A stretch of DNA of 64,000 nt from Gilvimarinus xylanilyticus (GTDB lineage Bacteria; Pseudomonadota; Gammaproteobacteria; Pseudomonadales; Cellvibrionaceae). The position numbers and the translations under genes were made by a program. Shown one piece after another: positions 38,391 to 44,574 of the stretch. Positions within the stretch are counted from its first letter, which is position 1; each line of letters opens with the position of its first letter. The notes beneath the pieces were generated by a model that saw nothing but the letters and a program-made list of their open reading frames with translations, did no database searches and had not been told where the DNA came from. Where the stretch lies: positions 1-64,000 of the forward strand of contig NZ_JAMFTH010000006.1 of assembly GCF_024195295.1 (NCBI RefSeq). Direction: 5' to 3'.

Positions 38391-38444
38391 ATAATATGCA
38401 TAAAAATATAAAAGTCCACTATATGAGTAATTAATAACTCATAT
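38391..38444 (-). promoter_or_regulatory. hipA promoter and palindromic operator
   Basis: On the minus strand TGGACT, a 16-bp spacer and TATTAT form a promoter (38418-38391). Directly upstream lies a perfect palindrome ATATGAGT-N8-ACTCATAT at 38421-38444, touching the -35 box. The N8 spacing equals that of the E. coli HipB operator (TATCC-N8-GGATA), although the half-sites differ. Confidence 0.68.
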
Positions 38445-38604
38445 AATGCGAAAACTGGCAGGATATGATTCTTTTAAGATGCAAAATTTTGGTCGTGGGG
38501 GCGGTAGGTGAGGGTGAGACAGCATGTTGTTCTATCGCCGGTTTAATCAGGGGGGCGTTGAGTAGACGGGGTTGAGTGTCACACCCCATGTAGCACAATC
38601 GTCT

Positions 38605-38692
38605 GTTCTGCGTTCTGCGTTCTGCGTTCTGCGTTCTGCGTTCTGCGTTCTGCGGTTTTTGCACCTCCGACATCAGTCGTCAGACATCCAAC
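38605..38692 (-). repeat. Heptamer array (GTTCTGC)7 plus degenerate units
   Basis: Seven perfect copies of GTTCTGC (38605-38653; minus-strand GCAGAAC), then after a short gap CCTCCGA, CATCAGT, CGTCAGA, CATCCAA up to the stop of the leftward transporter gene. Sense to that gene. The rest of 38445-38604 shows nothing recognisable. Confidence 0.92.
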
Positions 38693-38696
38693 GCTT

Positions 38697-39641
38697 CTAT
38701 CTCCTCTTTCTCCACCAACTCGCCAACAGCGACCCCGACACATTGTGCCAAACTGAAAACAGCGCCCCCGGTAGGGCTGCGGTGGCGGTAAAAAACTGTT
38801 GCGCCAGGGCTACGGCCAGCCCCGAGTTTTGCATGCCTACCTCGATAGCAATGGTGCGACAGGTGGGCTCGTCAAAGCGCAGTGCGCGGGCTAGCCAGTA
38901 ACCGCCCAGTAAGCCCATGCCGTTGTGCAGTACTACAGCCAGCAGCACCAGCGCCCCGATGCTCGCCAGCCGCCCGGCGTTCAGCGCGACCACAATCGCA
39001 ATAATCAGCGCAATTAATGCGACGGCAATGCTGGCCAGCATCGGCTCGAGCCGTTTTATCGTCTTGGCGGTAAAGTGATGTACAGCCACGCCCACTAGCA
39101 CAGGTGCCACGACAATTTTGGCAATGCTTGCCAGCATACCCAGGGTATTAATTTCAACGGTATTCTTGAGCAGCATCCAAGTAATAAACGGGGTTAACAC
39201 CACCGAGGCCAACGTTGATGCCAGGGTCATAGACACCGACAGCGCTACGCGGCCCCCGGCCAGCCAGGCAATCACATTGGATGCCGTGCCGCCCGCCGCC
39301 GAACCCACCAACACCATGCCAGTGGTCAGTTCCGCGCTTAAACCTAAAAACCGCGACACCGCCAGCGCCGCCAAAGGCATTACCGTAAACTGCAACGCAA
39401 GCCCCAGCAAAATCGGCCTTGGGGTGCGAACCACGCGCGCAAAATCCGCCGCCGATAACGTCAGCCCCATGGCAAACATCACCAGTGCCAGTAGCCAGGC
39501 AATGCCGGGTGCCATCGGGGTGAAAGTGGCGGGGAACAAGTAACCCAGCGTTCCCAGCAAAATGGCCCAGAGTGGGAAGAGGCGGTTAAAGTGGTGGAAT
39601 GGCTGCATTTTTATGTGTATATAGAAGGAAGAATTTAACAT
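38697..39641 (-). CDS. Bile acid:sodium symporter (BASS) family transporter
   Basis: Inner-membrane protein of about 314 residues with nine or ten helices. It has the family patterns LALVMFAMGLTLSAADF, VGSAAGGTASNVIAWLAGGRVALSVSMT (the conserved substrate/sodium region) and IAIEVGMQNSGLAVALA. Members import organic anions with sodium; plant and bacterial relatives carry pyruvate, pantoate or similar acids. An internal ATG at 39608 (MQPFHHFN) is an equally good start, and neither has a clear ribosome site. It is the first gene beyond the right-hand end of the attC-bearing cassette array. Confidence 0.85.
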   Translation of the reverse strand: MLNSSFYIHIKMQPFHHFNRLFPLWAILLGTLGYLFPATFTPMAPGIAWLLALVMFAMGLTLSAADFARVVRTPRPILLGLALQFTVMPLAALAVSRFLGLSAELTTGMVLVGSAAGGTASNVIAWLAGGRVALSVSMTLASTLASVVLTPFITWMLLKNTVEINTLGMLASIAKIVVAPVLVGVAVHHFTAKTIKRLEPMLASIAVALIALIIAIVVALNAGRLASIGALVLLAVVLHNGMGLLGGYWLARALRFDEPTCRTIAIEVGMQNSGLAVALAQQFFTATAALPGALFSVWHNVSGSLLASWWRKRR

Positions 39642-39671
39642 GCTGCTTGAGCTTTTCGGGGCTTAGCATCG

Positions 39672-39730
39672 CTTTAACGGGCAGTGGCTAGGTTAGCCGC
39701 GTGCTAATGCCGGCGACTACTTAGTTGGGC
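39672..39730 (-). other. attC-like recombination site (59 bp)
   Basis: On the minus strand: R'' box GCCCAAC at the end of the YdeI-family gene, 5-nt spacer, imperfect stem AGT-CGCC-GGC-A-TTAGC / GCTAA-CCTA-GCC-ACT with loop ACGCG, 4-nt spacer, R' box GTTAAAG. Length and layout match integron attC sites. The R' box deviates from GTTRRRY at the last base. Confidence 0.55.
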
Positions 39731-40296
39731 TGCTCTTGTTGGGTAAGCATTGTCATGTATTTGGTAAATCGTTTTTGTCTGGTTTCGGGTTTCTTGGCGC
39801 TGATTAGGCCGTGCGCAATCACATACCGAGTTGATTTATTAAGCGTGGCAAAAAACTGCTTTGCCTTTGGTTGGTTTTCCAAGGCCGCCAAGAAATCTTC
39901 GGGCACGGTCATTTCGCTGACCACATAAGCGTTATTCCAGCGACCATCGGCTTTCGCTGCACGCACGTGGAGCAGCCCTGGCTCCTCCATCCGGCCTTCT
40001 TTTATCAAGCGTTCAACATGCTCCGTGTTTCTTTTAGACCAGTTGCTTCGTGCTGCTCTGGGCGTTATGCGCTGAAGGTAGGCCTGATCATCCAGTGATT
40101 TCTTGACCCCGTCAATCCAACCCCAGCATAGAGTTTCAATAACAATATCATTCCAGGTGACGCTTTGAACCCCTGTGCCTTTCTTAAATAGCTTTACCCA
40201 CAGCTCGCTTTCAGTCGCGTGATTAACCTTGAGCCATTCCCGGAGCGTTTTTGGCGTTGGAAAGGACATGATCTTTTCTGGGGCAGGTTTGGGCAT
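39721..40296 (-). CDS. YdeI/OmpD-associated family protein
   Basis: Soluble protein of 191 residues with the YdeI/OmpD-associated family pattern: FPTPKTLREWLKVNHATESELWVKLFKKGTG, SVTWNDIVIETLCWGWIDGVKKSLDD, QRITPRAARSNWSKRNTEHVERLI, and the C-terminal VPEDFLAALENQPKAKQFFATLNKSTRYVIAHGLISAKKPETRQKRF. The Pfam label for the C-terminal part is bacteriocin protection; biochemical function is unproven. It sits between two attC-like sites in the same direction as its neighbours and its last codons form the R'' box, so it is probably an integron gene cassette. An internal ATG at 40269 is an alternative start. Confidence 0.82.
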   Translation of the reverse strand: MPKPAPEKIMSFPTPKTLREWLKVNHATESELWVKLFKKGTGVQSVTWNDIVIETLCWGWIDGVKKSLDDQAYLQRITPRAARSNWSKRNTEHVERLIKEGRMEEPGLLHVRAAKADGRWNNAYVVSEMTVPEDFLAALENQPKAKQFFATLNKSTRYVIAHGLISAKKPETRQKRFTKYMTMLTQQEQPN

Positions 40297-40330
40297 CAGG
40301 TAAAGCTCTGTTGTGGGTAACCTTCGTAAG

Positions 40331-40402
40331 TCAAAGCGAGTTGTGGTGAGTCTAGGCGCTGTCGCACCCTAACGAACTCGCCTGAACCACTTCATGTTTT
40401 AA
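40331..40402 (-). other. attC-like site, possibly decayed (72 bp)
   Basis: On the minus strand: R''-like TTAAAAC at the end of the GNAT gene, 5-nt spacer, stem GTGGT-TC-AGGCG / CGCCT-AGACTC-ACCAC around a 20-nt loop, 5-nt spacer, R'-like GCTTTGA. Box pairing is five of seven and R' lacks the GTT core, so the site may no longer recombine. Confidence 0.4.
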
Positions 40403-40829
40403 GTTCTAGCTGGAACCTTAGCTTCAGCTCGTTACCTCGATCTAAGTAGGTGCCGACAACTCGCATGCCTGTCTTCAAGTTTACTAACTGCATCGGCAGG
40501 TTGTCGTTAGAAGTGGTGGTCTCAAGATAACGATACCCCTTCTCTTTGACTTCCTTTTGCAAAGCGAGTGCAAGTTCTGTGGCTATTCCACGGCACTGGT
40601 AATCTTTATGCACACCGCCAATCCAGCTTTCAAAATAACCTGGCCTAGGGCTGAACCCTATCTTGCAGCCCACTAACAGGTCATTCTCGTAGGCATAAAT
40701 ACCTATAATGCTGGCTCTGTTCCGAAGGGAGTGCTCGATCACATGCTCATTGAAGTCGCCAAAGCTTCGGAAGAGGCTTTCGATGCTTTCCATTTTCGTG
40801 GGGTAATCTTCGGCGATTTCTATGATCAT
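40392..40829 (-). CDS. GNAT-family N-acetyltransferase
   Basis: Soluble acetyltransferase of about 145 residues. The acetyl-CoA binding region is GGVHKDYQCRGIATELALALQKEVKEKGYRYLET (Q/RxxGxG/A type motif near residue 80), preceded by YAYENDLLVGCKIGFSPRPGYFESWIGGV. The substrate is unknown. The frame can be extended to GTG 40859, but that codon lies inside the attC site at 40842-40889, so ATG 40829 is preferred. It is flanked by attC-like sites and lies in the same direction as the DUF262 and YdeI-family genes. GNAT enzymes are frequent integron cassette cargo. A lone chromosomal acetyltransferase is the alternative reading. Confidence 0.82.
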   Translation of the reverse strand: MIIEIAEDYPTKMESIESLFRSFGDFNEHVIEHSLRNRASIIGIYAYENDLLVGCKIGFSPRPGYFESWIGGVHKDYQCRGIATELALALQKEVKEKGYRYLETTTSNDNLPMQLVNLKTGMRVVGTYLDRGNELKLRFQLELKT

Positions 40830-40841
40830 TTTTAGGTCTAT

Positions 40842-40889
40842 ATTTAACGCCGAATTCACCGGCTTGTCCGGTGCAATGATTTGTTATGC
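40842..40889 (-). other. attC recombination site (48 bp), well-formed
   Basis: On the minus strand: R'' GCATAAC (containing the TAA stop of the DUF262 gene), 5-nt spacer AAATC, L'' ATTGCACCGG, loop ACAAG, L' CCGGTGAAT, 5-nt spacer TCGGC, R' GTTAAAT. L'' and L' pair perfectly except for one extrahelical G, the hallmark that sets strand choice by integron integrase. R' fits GTTRRRY. Confidence 0.8.
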
Positions 40890-42677
40890 ACGAGTTGCGT
40901 CAAATCTAGATGCGACAGCTTGTGCAGCGCGAAAGCCTTCAACCTTGTGAGTTGATGATCCTTCGCGAACGAAAACGATATCTGAAACATCGGATACATC
41001 TTGCTGAGACGGAATCCATATACAAAGCACGTCTTGACCTCTGTAGTCTATGCAATCAATAGTGCCGAGCACGGCTGATCTCAGTGGCTCGCTGAGCCCA
41101 GAGCTTGCGAAATGATCCACCACTCTACGTTTGTAACCCTCTAAATCCACACCACTTATTTGCGCTTCACGCTCGATTCCCACTACATGTCTTGCGCCAA
41201 CAGCTAGAGAGTCGACCCCGTCGAGAGCTTTGATTCTGGCTCGGTCGGCGTCATTGTCCGCAACTCCAATAAATATTGCACCTGTTGAGTCAGGTCCTAT
41301 ATTTGCAATTCCGCAAGCAGTCTCCACCAACCTATCTAGCAGGTTGAGGTTAGGTGATCGGGTATCATCAAGATTCAGGAGTCCTTGCTTACATTCATAG
41401 GCAGCCGTCTCTACTTTAGAACGCCTTAGCGCATTCTCAAATCGAATCGCGAGACCCGCGCCCTGCTGCGCAACGCCAGGGTCTTTCTCTTCGAAGAACG
41501 ACTGAATTAGTCCTTTAGTAACGGCGATATTTTGAGCGCGCGGGCCACTTCTGATCTGCCCAGCTGCCACATGCAAACGGCCTTGAAGATTTGTAAGAGC
41601 ATTCATAATACCCTCACTACTAAAGGGCGATTTGCCTTCAGTTATACACAATTCGTAAAACGCCATAAATATTGCGTAAAAACCAGTCTTAATAGGATTC
41701 GCCCCTGCATCAGGGTGTATTGTTCTCCTAAGAGCATTATCACTGTTGTCTATAGACTCTACTGCTTCTCGAATGACTGAAAAAATCGTAATTAAAGCAT
41801 TTTTGAGTGCATCAACTCCGTAAGAGTTAAGCAAAACATTGATCTGTCTTGCTTGCTCGCTATCCACCGAATAATATTGATCCAGCGCGCTCCCGCTAAA
41901 CCCAAACGGCTCACGCTCCAGAATTGAAATCGCTAAATCTGCCAAAAACTGTTCGTCTTCCGCTTCTCGTAATTGACTTCGTCTGATAATGCCTTGTTTA
42001 CACCAAAATGTGCTATCTGCTCGCACTCCATATTCAGGGTCACCACCACTCACATCGACACTAACCTGAGGCATTTCGGATAGGTCTAGAGAGTTAGCTG
42101 AAGCATCGCCTCTAAGTTCAGCTGCGACATCTCGGATACAATTGGCAAAGGGGGAAATAACTCCTGCTTGTCGCCGCTCTTGATTACTTAATCTTCTTCC
42201 ATACGAATTTATACGGCCGAAAACTTCGTTAACAGCTTCAGGATCGCTTGCAGGAAATTCTGTAACAGCAAAAGTATACTCAAGCAGATTTGCACAACTT
42301 TCAGCGTCTAGGAGTGTTTCAGCATCCGAATGTGCAACAAATCGTCCGTCATCTGAAACCTGCTTGGCTCTCGCAAGCTGCTCAATATCAAAGTAGTCTC
42401 CATTCAGGCTAAAAGTATTTTCAATAAAAGAAAATACAGCATTTAAACGCTGCATTCCGTCAATGATCTCATATACTTTTTTACCTTGATCATCCGTTCT
42501 TGTGGCTAAAAGAATAAGAGGTATTGGGTACCCGGCAAGAATACTGTCGATTAATTTTTGCTTCTCATCGACCGTCCATACCAGCTTCCTTTGGTACTGT
42601 CTGTTTACACGAAAATTTCCATCCGTGTATTCTCGATAAGCTTCCTGAACACTCATTCCGCGAGGAGTAACACTCAT
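40884..42677 (-). CDS. DUF262 - AlbA_2 (Schlafen-type) fusion, putative defence protein
   Basis: Protein of 597 residues. The N-terminal DUF262/GmrSD-N domain has FRVNRQYQRKLVWTVDEKQKLIDSILAGYPIPLILL (residues 22-57), the IDGMQRL motif (72-78) and FGRINSYGRRLSNQERR near residue 155. A helical middle region follows. Residues 419-580 resemble an AlbA_2/Schlafen domain: AAYECKQGLL with the Glu/Lys pair at 428 and 430, LVETACGIANIGPDSTGAIFIGVADNDADRARI, and a DIVFVREGSSTHKV end. DUF262 occurs in the GmrSD anti-phage enzymes and Schlafen/AlbA_2 domains in RNA nucleases and other defence proteins; the combined role here is inferred. ATG 42677 follows AGAGG by 6 bases. The gene is visibly AT-richer than its neighbours and is bounded by attC boxes. 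Confidence 0.8.
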   Translation of the reverse strand: MSVTPRGMSVQEAYREYTDGNFRVNRQYQRKLVWTVDEKQKLIDSILAGYPIPLILLATRTDDQGKKVYEIIDGMQRLNAVFSFIENTFSLNGDYFDIEQLARAKQVSDDGRFVAHSDAETLLDAESCANLLEYTFAVTEFPASDPEAVNEVFGRINSYGRRLSNQERRQAGVISPFANCIRDVAAELRGDASANSLDLSEMPQVSVDVSGGDPEYGVRADSTFWCKQGIIRRSQLREAEDEQFLADLAISILEREPFGFSGSALDQYYSVDSEQARQINVLLNSYGVDALKNALITIFSVIREAVESIDNSDNALRRTIHPDAGANPIKTGFYAIFMAFYELCITEGKSPFSSEGIMNALTNLQGRLHVAAGQIRSGPRAQNIAVTKGLIQSFFEEKDPGVAQQGAGLAIRFENALRRSKVETAAYECKQGLLNLDDTRSPNLNLLDRLVETACGIANIGPDSTGAIFIGVADNDADRARIKALDGVDSLAVGARHVVGIEREAQISGVDLEGYKRRVVDHFASSGLSEPLRSAVLGTIDCIDYRGQDVLCIWIPSQQDVSDVSDIVFVREGSSTHKVEGFRAAQAVASRFDATRA

Positions 42678-42716
42678 TTTCAACCTCTAATATTTCGCTT
42701 AAATCGCATCTTTTTT

Positions 42717-42840
42717 GCATAACAGCTAATTCAATTGCATGGTCATATATAGGCATTATGTCTATATCTAGCCATTTTTTCTATATATAGACATGTCTAC
42801 ATATGCACATGTCTATATCTGACCAACGTTAACGTTATTC
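42717..42840 (-). other. Long attC-like hairpin upstream of DUF262 cassette
   Basis: On the minus strand: GAATAAC (42840-42834, containing a TAA stop), arms TGGTCA-N-ATATAG-N-CAT that pair with their complement with two mismatches, and GTTATGC (42723-42717). GTTATGC is the exact complement of the DUF262 cassette's R'' box GCATAAC, as expected for one cassette's two ends. The region also holds palindromes TAGACATGTCTA (42788-42799) and AACGTTAACGTT (42825-42836) and two copies of ATGTCTATATCT, so it could also be an operator region. Confidence 0.45.
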
Positions 42841-43005
42841 TATAAAGCTCGTATCTATATCCGTACATTTCTCTGCGGCGCCTTCGATAATTCGGCTTTG
42901 AATGCCCATGCTTATCGCTGCGTTGCGTGGCATTAACGAGAGCTTTAGTTGTGGACTCCAGCGGGCGCCGGGTGAGTCGGGTTGAATGGTTTTTATAACG
43001 CGCAC
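42835..43005 (-). CDS. Possible small cassette gene, hypothetical
   Basis: Open frame of 56 residues from GTG 43005, preceded by GGAAGAGG about 8 bases upstream, to a TAA that lies inside the attC-like R'' box GAATAAC. The product would begin MRVIKTIQPDSPGARWSPQL and end IIEGAAEKCTDIDTSFIE. The same frame stays open without a usable start back to the stop of the DUF3429 gene at 43192, giving 118 open codons. It could be the eroded 3' part of a larger cassette gene or a chance frame. No family recognised. The remaining stretch 43006-43191 shows no other gene. Confidence 0.3.
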   Translation of the reverse strand: MRVIKTIQPDSPGARWSPQLKLSLMPRNAAISMGIQSRIIEGAAEKCTDIDTSFIE

Positions 43006-43191
43006 TCCCTTGCCTCTTCCTTGTGTTTTTAATTGTTGGGCGCCTTTCTTGGCGATTCTTTTGTTATAGGTACTGGGGCAATCTAAAGCGTTTTTCGCTT
43101 TGGCGCAACCGCTTGGCCGAGAGGCAAGTGGGCTGTCGGTCGTGCTGGTCGCAGGGTAGATCGCCTTGGTTGATTTATCTGGGGCTAAGCC

Positions 43192-43620
43192 TCAGCTCGT
43201 GACGAGTACGGCGATAACCGCTGTCAGGCAGGCTACCACAATAAATGTCAGCCTGGTGCGCAGCCTTTGGTAGTTGGTCTCTTGCCGAACCCACACCCGT
43301 TCACAGGCCCAGCAGGTGATGAAACCCAACGTCAGTCCCGTCAGCGCGACCAGCGGCCAGCCGGTTACGGCGCAATACAGTGCGGCCCAGCCACTGAGTG
43401 CGAGGGCATTGCTGGCGATTAATGCTCCGGCACGCGAGCCTGTCTCGCCCTGTACCTGGCCCCACAGGCTGCCCGCCATAAAGCTAAGGATGATGGCTCC
43501 GTAGCTGATGACCCCCAGCACCGCCGAGTGACGATAGTCGGGCAGGGTGCATGCGAGTGCGAGGCCGATAAAGGGGATTAACCCCGCATAACCGAGCCGG
43601 TTTCGTAGTGTTTGGTTCAT
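43192..43620 (-). CDS. DUF3429 membrane protein
   Basis: Integral membrane protein of 142 residues with four to five helices (LGYAGLIPFIGLALAC, VLGVISYGAIILSFMAGSLWG, ALIASNALALSGWAALYCAVTGWPLVALTGLTLGFITCW, TFIVVACLTAVIAVLV). The pattern LGYAGLIPF ... YGAIILSFMAGSLWG matches the DUF3429 family, of unknown function, often annotated beside stress or ubiquinone genes. AGGAGG precedes the ATG. It stands alone; the 43621-43819 region contains a perfect 11-bp hairpin (CCGGTGGGCCA) at 43775-43802 downstream of ppiC. Confidence 0.8.
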   Translation of the reverse strand: MNQTLRNRLGYAGLIPFIGLALACTLPDYRHSAVLGVISYGAIILSFMAGSLWGQVQGETGSRAGALIASNALALSGWAALYCAVTGWPLVALTGLTLGFITCWACERVWVRQETNYQRLRTRLTFIVVACLTAVIAVLVTS

Positions 43621-43774
43621 GGTACCTCCTAACCTTTATTACGCAGGCGGTATGGGTACGGATGTATGGTGGGGGATTAGCGCTATTTGAGCCTCAGGGC
43701 GTGGGTATGGGTGGCTTTTGCGGGAGTCAGAAATATTTGCGGAATTGCGCTGGGAACAGAGGAGGGGCAGAGCC

Positions 43775-43802
43775 CCGGTGGGCCACCGAGTTGGCCCACC
43801 GG
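43775..43802. terminator. Perfect 11-bp hairpin downstream of ppiC
   Basis: CCGGTGGGCCA, loop CCGAGT, TGGCCCACCGG. It lacks a T tract, so it may be a weak terminator or an mRNA end-protecting stem for the leftward ppiC transcript. Confidence 0.45.
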
Positions 43803-43819
43803 TCGCTAAAAAAATGCTT

Positions 43820-44101
43820 TTAGTCTTGACGCTCGGTCACTTCCAGCAGGTGAAAACCAAACTGGGTTTTTACCGGGCCCTGCACTTCATTCAGCGGTGC
43901 GCTGAAAACGACTTTGTCGAATTCCGGTACCATTTGGCCGGGGCGGAATGAGCCTAAGTCACCGCCATTGCGGCCCGAGGGGCATTTGGAGTGGTCTTGC
44001 GCCAGTTTGGCGAAATCTTCACCGCCTTGGATTTGGGCTTTCAGTTCGTTACAGGTGTCTTCGCTTTCTACCAGAATGTGGCGTGCGGATGCTTGGGCCA
44101 T
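43820..44101 (-). CDS. ppiC: Parvulin peptidyl-prolyl isomerase
   Basis: Small cytoplasmic parvulin of 93 residues, a full-length single domain without signal peptide. It catalyses cis-trans isomerisation of peptidyl-proline bonds. Motifs: ARHILVESEDTCNELKAQIQGGEDFAKLAQDHSKCPSGRNGGDLGSFRPGQMVPEFDKVVFSAPLNEVQGPVKTQFGFHLLEV, with the conserved HILV, CPSGRNGGDLG and FGFHLL elements. It matches the E. coli PpiC type in size and sequence. Monocistronic, between dodecin and DUF3429 genes on the same strand. Confidence 0.95.
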   Translation of the reverse strand: MAQASARHILVESEDTCNELKAQIQGGEDFAKLAQDHSKCPSGRNGGDLGSFRPGQMVPEFDKVVFSAPLNEVQGPVKTQFGFHLLEVTERQD

Positions 44102-44195
44102 AGTCGAGTCTCTCTATGTGGTGATGGTTTCGGGGTCGATTGATAAGGCGCGTACGATAGTCGCTTTTGCGCTTTAATGCCAGAGTACAGCTTGT

Positions 44196-44411
44196 CTAGC
44201 TGCCTTCTATACGAAAGCCGATTTTCATGGTGACCTGGTAATGACCGACTTTGCCGTCGACGATATGGCCGCGGGTTTCGGTCACTTCAAACCATTCCAT
44301 ATGATTGACGCTTTTGCTGCATTCGGCCAGGCCGTTTTCAATGGCCTCTTCAATGCTGTTGGGCGACGAGCCGACAATTTCGAGCTTTTTGTAGGTGTGG
44401 TGATTGGACAT
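44196..44411 (-). CDS. Dodecin
   Basis: Flavin-storage protein of 71 residues forming hollow dodecamers that bind FMN or riboflavin. Sequence HTYKKLEIVGSSPNSIEEAIENGLAECSKSVNHMEWFEVTETRGHIVDGKVGHYQVTMKIGFRIEG carries the family signatures (KxxEIVGSSxxSxExAIxxA, the flavin-stacking Trp in HMEWFEV, and the VDGKVGHYQVTMKIGF end). ATG 44411 follows GGAGG; the open frame upstream to 44561 is non-coding. It is divergent from the GTPase gene. Confidence 0.94.
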   Translation of the reverse strand: MSNHHTYKKLEIVGSSPNSIEEAIENGLAECSKSVNHMEWFEVTETRGHIVDGKVGHYQVTMKIGFRIEGS

Positions 44412-44574
44412 ATGCACCTCCGTGCGGAATAAATGAAATGTAACCCAATTAGCCAGATGCTGGCGTTTTAAGGTTATGTAAGGTTCGTTGTCCGTTTTAC
44501 TTTGGTTCAGTGCTGTGGCAACGTCAAAGCTTTGAATGTGGCTACTGTTGCCGCATACCACAATAGATGGGGCT

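Noticed and set aside
38697-39641. BASS transporter as an integron cassette
   Set aside because: Its 3' end is followed by heptamer repeats and not by an R'' box or hairpin, so the array seems to end at 39672.
43192-43620. DUF3429 gene as part of the cassette array
   Set aside because: It has a normal ribosome site, but no attC-like structure was found at its end, so I treat it as chromosomal.
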